Shown in pieces: positions 36,232-44,683 of a stretch of 64,000 nt of DNA (its first letter is position 1; every line of letters begins with the position of its first letter). A model generated the notes under the pieces. The model saw only the letters and a program-made list of their open reading frames with translations. It did no database searches and had not been told where the DNA came from. The translations under genes were made by a program, and so were the position numbers. The DNA is from Nocardiopsis sp. ATB16-24 (GTDB lineage Bacteria > Actinomycetota > Actinomycetes > Streptosporangiales > Streptosporangiaceae), in assembly GCF_030271535.1 (NCBI RefSeq), contig NZ_JASCXJ010000014.1:62001-126000 (forward strand), in the 5' to 3' direction.

Positions 36232-37628
36232 CCGGTGGCCGCCACAGCGCGTGCCTTGCGGAGAAACCGTGCCGCCTCAGGTTGGTCGCGGTGGGGCCAG
36301 ATCCGCTGGGCGAAGTCGTTCAGGTAGCCGACGCATCGAGCCGACGAGGTCGCCTGTACGAGAGGGACCACCTGTTCGCCAATGTGGCCGGCCTCCTCCA
36401 CCTCCCCCTGACCGAGCACGGCCACGGCCAACACCAGGCGGGTGAACACCCGGCTTCGCGCGTATTCGTCACCGGTGGAGGCGGCGAGACTCTGTTCGGC
36501 GAGACGACGGGCGACGTGCGCGTGTCCGAGATCCCGGTGGCAGTGCGCTACCTCGTCTGAGTACTCAGCATGGTCGAAGTAGCTGATCCACCCCGGGTCG
36601 GTACGGGGATCGCGCCTCCCGAACGCTCGCTCGGCCTCGCTCATCGCCCGGAAACAGCCGCTTTTGTCCTGCCGAGCGGCGTGAGCACGGGCTTCCATCA
36701 TCAGAAACTGGGCGCGCATCGTCGCTGTCGCACGGCTTCCGGCACCGGTGAGGGCCGCACGCGCCAGATCGCGGGCCTCGGCGTGCGCACCCAGATAGTT
36801 GGCCTGGTGGCTCATCGCGGACAGGACACTCGCTCCCAATAGGCGGTCTTCGGCGTGTGTGGCCAGATCCAGAGCCTGGACGAAGTACCGCCGAGCGGCG
36901 CCGTTGCGTTGGGCGTCGTAGGACATCCAGGCGATGGAAAGGACGAACTCGGCTGCGACCGTGAACAGCGACCGCCGTACCGCCTCTGTGTGCGAACGCC
37001 GGAGGAGGGGGACGACGGTGTCGTGGAGGTAGTGCAGCGCCGTGGTCCTGGCGTTCTCACCACCGAACCGGTTGTCCAAGGAGCTGAACGCCGTGCTCGC
37101 GGCGCGGACCGCGGCCACCGGCCCTTCTTCCGTCAAAGGGTCGACCTCGGCGGAGCCCGGGGTCCGTACGAGCCAGGAGAGTACAGCCGGGCTGATCGCT
37201 GAGTTGCCGCTTCCCTCCTCCATACCCGGTGTGTGCTCGATGTCCGCCTGGGACAGCCGCCGCAGGGCCGAGGCCGCCTCTTCGCCCGAGTCGTTCAGCC
37301 TCAGAGCGAGGTGGGCGGGTACCCGTGCCATCCCGGTTGTCGGAACGTTGTACCCGTGCGTGATTCCGTCGAACGCACGGCGCCTGGACTCGGGTTTGCG
37401 GATCTCACGGCTGCCGTTCAGGACCCGGGAGACCATGGCCTGCGACAGGTCGCACATACGGGCGATGGCGTCCTGCGCCAGGTGAGTGTGCCGCAGCAGC
37501 AGACGGATCAGAGTGTTGGGGTCTTGGTCCGCGACCGCTCGCCGCACCTCGGGGATATCCCAGAACCGACTCGGAACGCACGAGCAGTCACCGGCCTTTC
37601 GTGCACGACCGCAGTTTCCGCAGAGCAC
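36225..37628 (-). CDS. XRE-type regulator with N-terminal Cys cluster and TPR-like sensor domain
   Basis: 467 residues, GTG start at 37628 with GGAAGG upstream. CGNCGRARKAGDCSC at residues 3-17 may bind zinc. An HTH of the lambda-Cro type follows at about 45-75 (AQDAIARMCDLSQAMVSRVL). The remaining 350 residues are helical and repeat-like (ARRYFVQALDLATHAEDRLL, ARDLARAALTGAG), as in TPR-containing actinomycete regulators. It lies divergent from the ATP-binding protein gene, and its promoter region carries the same operators as the 30405 operon, so it probably regulates both and itself. Confidence 0.85.
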   Translation of the reverse strand: MLCGNCGRARKAGDCSCVPSRFWDIPEVRRAVADQDPNTLIRLLLRHTHLAQDAIARMCDLSQAMVSRVLNGSREIRKPESRRRAFDGITHGYNVPTTGMARVPAHLALRLNDSGEEAASALRRLSQADIEHTPGMEEGSGNSAISPAVLSWLVRTPGSAEVDPLTEEGPVAAVRAASTAFSSLDNRFGGENARTTALHYLHDTVVPLLRRSHTEAVRRSLFTVAAEFVLSIAWMSYDAQRNGAARRYFVQALDLATHAEDRLLGASVLSAMSHQANYLGAHAEARDLARAALTGAGSRATATMRAQFLMMEARAHAARQDKSGCFRAMSEAERAFGRRDPRTDPGWISYFDHAEYSDEVAHCHRDLGHAHVARRLAEQSLAASTGDEYARSRVFTRLVLAVAVLGQGEVEEAGHIGEQVVPLVQATSSARCVGYLNDFAQRIWPHRDQPEAARFLRKARAVAATGQ

Positions 37629-37706
37629 AGGGAAGCCTTCCGCATCGGTTCGCTGACAGGGGCTTGGGTGACACCGAAGCCTATGGCTGTGCCGCGTCGC
37701 GGGGCC

Positions 37707-37745
37707 ATGACCGGTCTGTCATGACCACCATGCCCGCTCCGTCAT
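37707..37745. promoter_or_regulatory. Tandem palindromic operators between regulator and HATPase gene
   Basis: ATGACCGGTCTGTCAT (37707-37722) and ATGCCCGCTCCGTCAT (37730-37745), again first bases 23 bp apart, the second with a degenerate left half. Located in the divergent promoter region between 37628 (minus) and 37839 (plus). Confidence 0.7.
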
Positions 37746-37838
37746 AGCGGTGTCAGGCGTTTCTTCGGACAGTGAGTACATGAATACCTCAATGCACGGC
37801 TCGCCTACTCTGGTCTGCCGGCTCTCGGTGGAGGGCTG

Positions 37839-38354
37839 ATGCAGAGCCTTCCTTCTCCCCTCCCGCTTCGTGGCAGAACAGTGTTCTCGCCCCGGCACAT
37901 CAGCTTCGATGACCCGAACACCTCAGGCCTACTGTGCGGTTCCGATACCGCACATCTCTCCCACGCCCGCCAATGGGCTGCTCAGGTCACCCGGACCACG
38001 CCGTCTGCCGCACATCCCTTGATCGTGTCCCTGAGCGAACTACACGCCAACGCTCTACGGCACAGCGCCTCTGGGCTTCCCGGTGGGCAGGTGCGGATCG
38101 AGATCGAGCGGCGCCGCCTCCTCTTCGTCCTGCGCGTGACCGATGACGGGCCTCGATCCGAGATGGCGGCAACCGTCCCCCGGGTGGCTCCTCCCTCCTT
38201 GGAGGAGGCGGGTGTGACGTTGGCCGAGAGCGGATACGGCTTGGCCGTGGTCGATGCGATGGCCCTGCACTGGGACTTCTCCAAGAACGACACTGGTGCC
38301 TTGACTGTCCGAGCGGCCTTTGACCGGTCCGGACGTACACGTGGCCGACAGTGA
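37839..38354 (+). CDS. ATP-binding protein, RsbW-like HATPase
   Basis: 171 residues. The GHKL ATPase boxes are visible: SELHANALRHSASG (N box), VTDDGP (G1) and ESGYGLAVV (G2). No histidine kinase phosphoacceptor domain. Actinomycetes carry many such small proteins beside XRE regulators; they are related to anti-sigma kinases. It probably modulates the neighbouring regulator or a sigma factor. It lies under the operator pair at 37707. Confidence 0.85.
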   Translation: MQSLPSPLPLRGRTVFSPRHISFDDPNTSGLLCGSDTAHLSHARQWAAQVTRTTPSAAHPLIVSLSELHANALRHSASGLPGGQVRIEIERRRLLFVLRVTDDGPRSEMAATVPRVAPPSLEEAGVTLAESGYGLAVVDAMALHWDFSKNDTGALTVRAAFDRSGRTRGRQ

Positions 38355-38599
38355 CGAACAGTTGACACACGGGGTGTTCCGTACTTCACGTCTGGGGTTG
38401 AAATTCCTTGTCCACCCAAGGGAACATCGACCACCCCAATAGGACAGGGAGCTTCTTTCTATGGACGAGAGCGGCTTTGCATCTGTTCATTCAAGGCGTG
38501 GGTGGTCGGCGCAATTTCGGGGATTGCGATCCCGGAGCTACTGGCACTCGCCTTGTAATTTCACATCGAGAAAAATGACCTCGATCGCGGGTCGCTGAC

Positions 38600-38678
38600 A
38601 AGAGAAAGCGTGCCCCGAAACGGTGAGGCAACACCGGTCCGGGGCTTGATTCCCACCTGACCACAGCAGGAGGAAACC
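38600..38678 (+). promoter_or_regulatory. Structured 5' leader hairpin, copy 2
   Basis: GCCCCG (38612-38617) pairs with CGGGGC (38640-38645), and inner CGGTG (38621-38625) with CACCG (38632-38636). Same position relative to the AGGAGG ribosome site as in copy 1, but the stem bases differ while pairing is kept, which indicates selection for structure. Confidence 0.55.
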
Positions 38679-39212
38679 GTGGAGAAGCATAGCGGGCGGC
38701 ACCGCAAACGCCGTCAAAGTTGGGGCGAAGAGGTGCGTTGGATCATCGGGGCGGTGCTCGCCGCACTATTGTGCGGCCCCACCGATCGGAGCACACGACC
38801 GGTGACCGAGGTCCACCGGCCAATGCCCTCGCGGAGGGTGCGGGCAGACCGCGAACCTGCCCCAGCGCGAACCGCGGTCAAGAAGCGGGCGAGTATCCCG
38901 CAACATCGAACCCGAGAGGGGCAGCCGAGTACGGCTTCGCTCGTGGTGCCACCACAGCGGAGTCCATATACGGGGCCACGTGGGTGGTGTGAGGACGACG
39001 ACGGGGTGCGCGGGGTGCGTCTCTACCTCGTTCGGCACGAGGACCTCGTCATCCGTACGCGCGGTGGGGAAGGGACGCGAGCGCACAGGGGGAAGACTGT
39101 CAATGGTCGAGGCTCAACGACACCACAGCCTCCGAGGGGCGGACGTGGTGGTGGAGGTGAGTTCGCTGAACTTGCCTTTTTGGTGCGGCGGTGGCAGGCG
39201 ATCTCAACCTGA
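38679..39212 (+). CDS. Small RPYLxxHE-type hypothetical protein, intact copy
   Basis: 177 residues; ATG 38679 after CAGCAGGAGG. N terminus MEKHSGRHRKRRQSW is strongly basic, followed by a short hydrophobic segment EVRWIIGAVLAALLCGP that could be a single membrane helix. A proline/arginine-rich linker leads to the conserved GWCEDDDGVRGVRLYLVRHE part and a C-terminal EFAELAFLVRRW helix. Function unknown. Paralogue of the interrupted 3278 gene; both follow the same leader. Confidence 0.65.
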   Translation: MEKHSGRHRKRRQSWGEEVRWIIGAVLAALLCGPTDRSTRPVTEVHRPMPSRRVRADREPAPARTAVKKRASIPQHRTREGQPSTASLVVPPQRSPYTGPRGWCEDDDGVRGVRLYLVRHEDLVIRTRGGEGTRAHRGKTVNGRGSTTPQPPRGGRGGGGEFAELAFLVRRWQAIST

Positions 39213-39691
39213 GGGATAGATCTTTCGCCGGGGTGGCGCCGACCATGTTCACGGGTCGGCACCACCCTGACCTTGCTTGGGTAGGAAAAAGAGAATCCTT
39301 CAGGTGGCCCATCGACACCTGGCCCTGCCACCTCTGCACCACGGAGGGAGAAGGGGCCTCCTTCGCACGTCGTGTACAAAGCACGGGCCGTTGAAGGGCC
39401 CGTGCCTCCGCCTGTGACTGGGCCTTTCGGGGGCCCTGTGACTCCGCCGGTCAGTGGGCCGCTTTGAACGGCCCCTTCCGTGGGCGTTATCAGTGCAGGT
39501 CGTTCGGGCTCGGGGTGGGCCGATGAGAGCCCAGGCTTATACCCAGGCGGGGTCCTATTCACGTAGGCGGGCGGGGCCGCTTCGACAGGCTTGGGCGGGG
39601 CTGCCACGGCAGCCCGTTGGTCCACATGACAACCTCCTTCTGAACACCAGGAAAGGATTCTCATAAGGCAGACCCTCGTGGTCTGTAAGAG

Positions 39692-40357
39692 TCAAGACAT
39701 CGGAAAAAGAACGGCTACGGGAAGGTCTCCGGTTTCGACCGTGGCCTGGTCGATGGACAGCCCACAGTAGTCCCCGACCGCAGAGAACACTGCTGGCAGG
39801 AGTTCTCTCTGATGCTGTTCCCAGTACAGTTCCACCTCGTCCTCTGTCGTGTCCAGTACGGAGGGGTAGACCGCCCCGGCTGCTTGCAACGCGGCATCGA
39901 GCGCTGACCCGCAGCCGGTGTCCTGTCCGTACTCCACGCTGACGATGTGGCCTTCGAGGGTGGCGTGTGAGATGTAGGGGGGCGGGTCGTCCATGTTTCT
40001 GCTCACGCAGATGGTTTCCACCCCGGCCAGCTCGGTCATCGGTGGGCCGCCGTGACGGTGCAGGTGCCAGGTAGCCATGCCCCAGTCCTCCAGCACATAC
40101 ACCCAGTCCCCGCAGATGCCGTACATGGCGTATCTGACGTCCCAAGGTTTGACCCCGTCGGGAAGGGTCACCGATCGCCGGTCCTTGTACAGGTAGCCTT
40201 CATCGAGCTGGAGGGGTTCTGCACCCAGACAGGTGAGGAAGTCCTCTGTGTCGATGTCTCGGGCCGCAGTGAGGGAGATACCGCCGAGCATTCCGGGGAT
40301 GCGGTTGTTCGGTCTTTGGTCGCTGTATTCGCCGATCCATCGGATTCCATTGCTCAT
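39692..40357 (-). CDS. DUF6461-like cytosolic protein, copy C
   Basis: 221 residues, closest to copy A at 4253 (shared PISHATLEGHIVSVEYGQDT-like segment and the ELLPAVFSAVG tail). Sequence PGMLGGISLTAARDIDTEDF at the N terminus. No signal or membrane segment. Same promoter-proximal block before the ATG as the other copies and no clear Shine-Dalgarno. Forms a tandem pair with copy D, whose stop is about 235 bases upstream of this start. Confidence 0.75.
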   Translation of the reverse strand: MSNGIRWIGEYSDQRPNNRIPGMLGGISLTAARDIDTEDFLTCLGAEPLQLDEGYLYKDRRSVTLPDGVKPWDVRYAMYGICGDWVYVLEDWGMATWHLHRHGGPPMTELAGVETICVSRNMDDPPPYISHATLEGHIVSVEYGQDTGCGSALDAALQAAGAVYPSVLDTTEDEVELYWEQHQRELLPAVFSAVGDYCGLSIDQATVETGDLPVAVLFPMS

Positions 40358-40592
40358 ACGGCCACGGTAGTAGGTAGCGGACTTGGCACGTCACCGTATC
40401 CGATTTCTCGGTTGTCCTCGCTGGGCCACTTGGCTTGCTGATCGTGTCTTGTTTCTGGGGTAAAAGAATTCATGTTCCCTGTACTCCCGGAGGTTGGAGC
40501 ACGGCTTTCGGGGCTGACCTGGGTGCAATTGCTTGAGGAAACTTTTGTTTCGAACCCGGTACACACCAGAGTCCTCTCCCGGTCTGTATGGG

Positions 40593-41258
40593 TTAGGACA
40601 GCATGGGGAGAACCGCCAGGGGAAGGTTGCCCGCTTCGACCGTGGTTTGGTCGATGGACAGCCCGCAGTAGTTCCCGACTGCGGAGAACACTGCTGGCAG
40701 GAGTTCTTTTCGATGCTGTTCCCAGTACAGGTGCACTTCGTCCTCTGTCGTGTCCAGTACGGAGGGGTAGACTGCCCCAGCCGTTTGTAGTGCGCCATCG
40801 AGCGCTGATCCGCAGCCGGTGTCCCCTCCGGACTCCACACTGACGATGTGGCCTTCGAGGGTGGCGTGTGAGATGTAGGGGGGCGGGTCGTGCCGGTTCA
40901 AACTCACACAGACGATTTCTGCCCCGGCCAGTGCGGACATCGGTGAACCGTCCCAATAGTGCAGATGCCAGGTCGCCATCTCCCAGTCCTCCAGCACGTA
41001 CACCCAGTCCCCGCAGGTGCCGTACATGGCATAGTTGACGCGATCGGGGTGCATCCCCTCGGGAAGGTGCACTGATAGCCGGCCCTTGTACGGATAGTGC
41101 TTGTCAAGCTGCGCGGGATCTGCGCCAAGACCACTGAGGAAGTCCTCTGTGTCGATGTCTCGGGCCGCAGTGAGGGAGATACCGCCGAGCATTCCGGGGA
41201 TGCGGTTGTCCGGACTCTGGTCGCTGTGTTCACCGATCCATCGGATTCCCTCGCTCAT
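40593..41258 (-). CDS. DUF6461-like cytosolic protein, copy D
   Basis: 221 residues. The most divergent of the four: residues 41-80 differ strongly (FLSGLGADPAQLDKHYPYKG; HLPEGMHPDRVNYAMYGTCG), while the C-terminal half is nearly the same as in copies A and C. Variation concentrated in one half and conservation in the other suggests recombination between copies or diversifying selection on one surface. Positional equivalent of the frameshifted copy B. Confidence 0.75.
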   Translation of the reverse strand: MSEGIRWIGEHSDQSPDNRIPGMLGGISLTAARDIDTEDFLSGLGADPAQLDKHYPYKGRLSVHLPEGMHPDRVNYAMYGTCGDWVYVLEDWEMATWHLHYWDGSPMSALAGAEIVCVSLNRHDPPPYISHATLEGHIVSVESGGDTGCGSALDGALQTAGAVYPSVLDTTEDEVHLYWEQHRKELLPAVFSAVGNYCGLSIDQTTVEAGNLPLAVLPMLS

Positions 41259-41408
41259 ACGGCCACGGTAGTAGGTAGCGGACTTGGCACGTCACCGTAT
41301 CCGGCGTTCTCGACTCTTGGGCCGACCAGCAGAGCGTGCGACTTGCTGATTATGCCTTTTTCTCGGGCTAAGGAGGCTTGTGTTCTGCGTAATTCGCAAG
41401 ACATAGAG

Positions 41409-41483
41409 TGAACCTTTTTCATCCTGAAGATGCAGGTCACAGCCTCGTGTTCCGAGCCTCTAAAGAATCCGGCACGGAACACA
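41409..41483 (+). mobile_element. Solo IS end fragment
   Basis: TGAACCTTTTTCATCCTGAA and the following 20 bases repeat, inverted, the 40-bp transposase-upstream end at 42348-42387. It lies directly outside the intact IS and marks the boundary of the duplicated module; probably left by an earlier insertion. Confidence 0.6.
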
Positions 41484-42387
41484 CTGAGCCTTTTTCATCC
41501 TGCTTCTTTGAGTTGAAGAACGAGCACGGCTCGGGTGATCTCTCCGACCCGCTGCGGGCAGCACCGCAGCCGACGTAGGACATCCCAGTTCTTGAGTTGC
41601 GCGATGGCCCTCTCACCAGGCGAGCGGAGCTTGGCGTGGGCGGAATTGGCGTCCTTCTTCCACTGCGGCTTGCCCCGGCCCTTGAACGGGCACAACACCG
41701 CCTCCGACAACCCCACGTACCCCTTGTCGCCCAGTCCGAGCAGGCCCGCGGCTTTGCTGCGTTCAGCGATCCTCCACACCCGGGCGGCCCTGGTGTCGTG
41801 CACCGATCCCAGCAGCGACCACGAGGTCCACAAGAGCTCCCCGTCCGGTGCGGCCACCACCTGGACGTTCATGCCGTGTTGCTTGTGCTTGCCGGAATAG
41901 AACGGGCGGTCGGCCGCCACGCGGTCGCAGGCGATCAAGGTGCCGTCCACGATCACGTATCCCCACCCTTTGCGGCGTGCTCGGCGTAGCCCTTGTCCGA
42001 GGGCGGGCGCTTGCTCAGCGAGCAGGGCCGTGGTCTCGCGCACGTAGCGCCAGGCGGTCGTGGTGCCCACCTCGAAACCGGCTGCGACCTGGGTGAACGT
42101 CTCGCCTTTGTACAGGTGGACCAGGACGAGTAGAGCCTGCTGCGCGGGGTTCAGGCGCCGCCATCGGGAACCGGTCTTCTTACGGTGGGCGCGGATGGTG
42201 CGGGCAGCCAGGTTCAGGGTTCGGCGTGACAAGGGCAGGCAGGCGCGGTAGAACAGCATGTGGAGCCTCTGGTGGGGCAGGTTTTCTTGGTCGTTAACCC
42301 GTCTACCAGGGGCTTCTTGCTGTCAGGGGTGGTTCCGGGGAGCTGGTACGAGGCTGTGACCTGCATCTTCAGGATGAAAAAGGCTCA
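41484..42387 (-). mobile_element. Intact IS (IS5-group, HARBI1-like DDE transposase)
   Basis: 904 bp bounded by 18-bp inverted repeats TGAGCCTTTTTCATCCTG (left end, which includes the transposase stop) and its complement at the right. No obvious target duplication. A truncated relative sits at 20623. Confidence 0.75.
41495..42259 (-). CDS. DDE transposase of the 41484 IS
   Basis: 254 residues. N-terminal helix-turn-helix (PAQQALLVLVHLYKGETFTQ, TTTAWRYVRETTALL), then DDE_4-type catalytic core: VIVDGTLIACDRVAADRPF (first Asp), GLGDKGYVGL (second Asp) and a C-terminal Glu within GERAIAQLKNWDVLRR. Intact, so the element may be mobile. The stop lies inside the inverted repeat. Confidence 0.88.
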   Translation of the reverse strand: MLFYRACLPLSRRTLNLAARTIRAHRKKTGSRWRRLNPAQQALLVLVHLYKGETFTQVAAGFEVGTTTAWRYVRETTALLAEQAPALGQGLRRARRKGWGYVIVDGTLIACDRVAADRPFYSGKHKQHGMNVQVVAAPDGELLWTSWSLLGSVHDTRAARVWRIAERSKAAGLLGLGDKGYVGLSEAVLCPFKGRGKPQWKKDANSAHAKLRSPGERAIAQLKNWDVLRRLRCCPQRVGEITRAVLVLQLKEAG

Positions 42388-42471
42388 CTGTGATCCAGCG
42401 GAGGCCTGGCCGGTGAACCAGAACTGAGCCGCTTTGGGCCGAGGCTCTGAGCCTCGTGTGTGGAGCCTTTT

Positions 42472-43188
42472 CTATTCACCACAATCTGCTTTGTACAGCG
42501 TGGCTTTCGGATGGAACTCGGGTAGCTTCAGATCGGTTATTCGGACACATATCTGCCCGTGTCCTCCGACAGGCGGATACTCCACAGTCATGGTGCTCAG
42601 CAAGGCGATACCACTATCGGTATGGAGTTCTGCTGCCTGCGGTGTGCCAGCCACAGTTCCGGCCACGGTCCCGAACGCCAGGAGGTCGGCGCCGTCGTCG
42701 CAGGTTTCCTGGATGTCGATCCGCCAGTGCTCTTGTGCGGTGCTGATCAGGGCGCGGCTTCGGTGGCCGAGCCTGCCCAGCGCAGGACGGTGGACGTGAA
42801 CGTGATCGGCGATCGCGCAGCACAGGCGGACTTCGTCCTGAGTGCGGAAGAATCCGGGGGAGGGCCGGAAGTTCAGTGCGTCCTCGATGAGTTCCAGCGC
42901 AGCCTCCTGTACTGCGCTGTCGCTCGTTTGCGCGATCTGGAGCAGGAAAGGAGTGGCCGACACGGCAGAGGGGAGGACGGTGCCGCTGTGATCGTGAATG
43001 ATTCCTCCTCCGGCCAAGCGGGATGCCGCTGAGGCCGCCTCCAGGCGCCCTCGTGCGCGGGCGATGCTGCGAAGGCCTTCCCTGGCAGCTGCAGGGCGGT
43101 AGTAGTCCGCGGGACCGGGGAAAGAATCCCAGTCGACGGCTTCGACGGCATCGACCATGTCAGCGTTGTCCTGCCGTGTTCGTCTCAT
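42472..43188 (-). CDS. Hypothetical helical-repeat protein
   Basis: 238 residues from ATG 43188. After VDWDSFPGPADYY the sequence has helical pairs (REGLRSIARARGRLEAASAA, AVSATPFLLQIAQTSDSAVQ, EAALELIEDALNF) like HEAT/armadillo-type hypothetical proteins of actinomycetes that start with a similar FPGP motif. The C-terminal 70 residues are beta-like (ICVRITDLKLPEFH). It lies 18 bases after the DUF1963-like gene and is probably co-transcribed. A GAGGCTC/GAGCCTC hairpin near 42445 may end the transcript. Function unknown. Confidence 0.6.
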   Translation of the reverse strand: MRRTRQDNADMVDAVEAVDWDSFPGPADYYRPAAAREGLRSIARARGRLEAASAASRLAGGGIIHDHSGTVLPSAVSATPFLLQIAQTSDSAVQEAALELIEDALNFRPSPGFFRTQDEVRLCCAIADHVHVHRPALGRLGHRSRALISTAQEHWRIDIQETCDDGADLLAFGTVAGTVAGTPQAAELHTDSGIALLSTMTVEYPPVGGHGQICVRITDLKLPEFHPKATLYKADCGE

Positions 43189-43206
43189 GTCCGCTCGTGC
43201 TCGGCG

Positions 43207-44057
43207 CTACTGCATGACGGTGCGGTGGGGATGTTCCGGGGAGGCGGGACAGTAGTGGAGACCCAGGGAATAGCCGCGGCTGATGACGAGGCGCTCCAGA
43301 CCGCCCGGTTCCATGCTGCCGATCTGGAACAGGTGTTCCATGGGGGTGCCACACTCGCACTCGATGGGGACGGGGTCGGTGAGGCTCCAGCGGTGGTAGC
43401 CGCCGAGCTTCATACCTCTCCGGTGGGCAAGATCGTAAAAGTAGCTGGGCTTGAGGACCACGTGCCCAGTCTGGGGGACGTCTTCCTCCCACTCCTCAAT
43501 GCGGACGGCGAGTTCTTCGGGCAGGAAGGCGTCGGAGGGGTAGTCGGTGATCTCCTCGAGAGCCAGGAGACAGGGCGGGAGCGTGTACTCCTGGGCGGCG
43601 GTGTGCGCGAGCGGTTGTTCCCGGAGCGGTCGCAGGTTCGCTGTGTCGTGTCGCGAGCGGATGGTGAGCCAGGGGGTGTAACCGTGCCCGAAGGCGTCAA
43701 GCGGCTGCGGATGGCGGTTAGGGCACCACAGGACCTGGAGGAGTTCGGCTCCCCCTGGGAGGGCGTGTTCGTCGGGCAGGTCACAGGCGAACAGTTGGAG
43801 CACCGGCTGCAGGGCGACGGGCGCGTCGAAGTGGGTTTCCTCGGCTCCCCGTGGGGCGTCGAAGCCGTAATGGAGGAATTCGCAAGTGGGCCAGGGTTCG
43901 TCGGTGGGCCACAGGAGAGGGCCGCCGACGGAGCTGTCCTGAGGTCCGGGTTTCCCAGGTGGGGGTGGAGCAGGAGTGCGGGTGTGCCGTACTCGTGGAG
44001 TTCGGGGAAGACGCTGAGGAGCTGGTCGCGTCCGGTCAAGACGGTGGATTCGGGCAT
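43207..44057 (-). pseudogene. DUF1963/YwqG-like protein, frameshifted near the N terminus
   Basis: The start at ATG 44057 encodes MPESTVLTGRDQLLSVFPEL and LLLHPHLG, then the frame is lost. The rest (KPGPQDSSVGGPLLWPTDEP onward to VISRGYSLGLHYC) continues in the other frame to 43207, with ECECGTPMEHLFQIGSMEP, the Cys-containing ending of YwqG/DUF1963-type proteins. The break is near 43945-43955 in GGGAAACCCGG; one extra A would rejoin the frames. Roughly 280 residues if intact. Cytosolic, function unknown. Confidence 0.65.
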
Positions 44058-44189
44058 GGAGGGAGCCTTGATCAGGGAGGTGGTGTTGTGTCAGGAGCAG
44101 GGTAGCTCTGCTGGGTGACAGCCTGGCCTGCGATGGGCCGTGGGGACGCCTGGCACATCTGGGCTGGCCCTGACCGGCCGTATCGGGGC

Positions 44190-44641
44190 AGCTGTGGGGT
44201 GCTGGTGGGCGGGCATGGCCCTGCACCGGTGCGGGCCCACAGGGTCATGGATCGGCAAAGTGCTCCGGCAGGTCAACCCCCACCTGCACCCACCTTGTAC
44301 TGGGGAGCACACCAGGAGCACACATGGCCCAAAAACACCGCGAGGGCCTCGACTGAGGTCCTCACTCACCCCCTCTGACCAGGGGTTTTGTGGCGCACCC
44401 GGCAGGATTCGAACCTGCGACCGTCGGATTAGAAGTCCGGCGCTCTGGTGTTGCCACGTGTCATTTCGTGCCGTTGCGTGCCGCCCCATCCGATCAGCCG
44501 TGCCGTCTGAGACCGTGTGATGTCGTTTGGTGTCGTGTCAGTACAGAACTGCGGAGCATGAACGGAGCACACACGTGCGGCCGCTGGCGTCCGATGGCAC
44601 CTCGCGAGGTCCCCACGAGCAGGGAGCCACCTTCCGTCACA
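44190..44641 (-). other. att3: third tRNA-Arg(UCU) 3' fragment with arms
   Basis: Core at 44391-44446, the best preserved of the three: it keeps AGAGCGCCGGACTTCTAATCC, i.e. the 3' end of the D arm and a canonical Arg-UCU anticodon loop (CTTCTAA). Left arm GGAGCA repeats at about 44302-44320, right arm at 44551-44575. The right flank matches att1 up to about 44641. No 5' acceptor strand, so not a functional tRNA. Confidence 0.8.
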
Positions 44642-44683
44642 CGGTGAAGAGACCACCACCCACGCCCCCAAGAGATAGTGCCC

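Larger units (their letters stand above)
38392..41408 (+). repeat. Duplicated 3.1-kb module, copy 2
   Basis: Counterpart of 2894-5985 in the same orientation, 35 kb away, with both DUF6461-like genes and the small-protein gene intact. Ends at 41408 where an inverted IS end begins. Copy 1 lies left of att1 and copy 2 left of att3, as if both belonged to the same end of related elements. Confidence 0.8.

Noticed and set aside
38461-38600. Short ORF starting MDESGFASVHSRR before the small-protein leader
   Set aside because: About 45 codons with no similarity to the equivalent position in copy 1 and overlapping the presumed leader; not supported.
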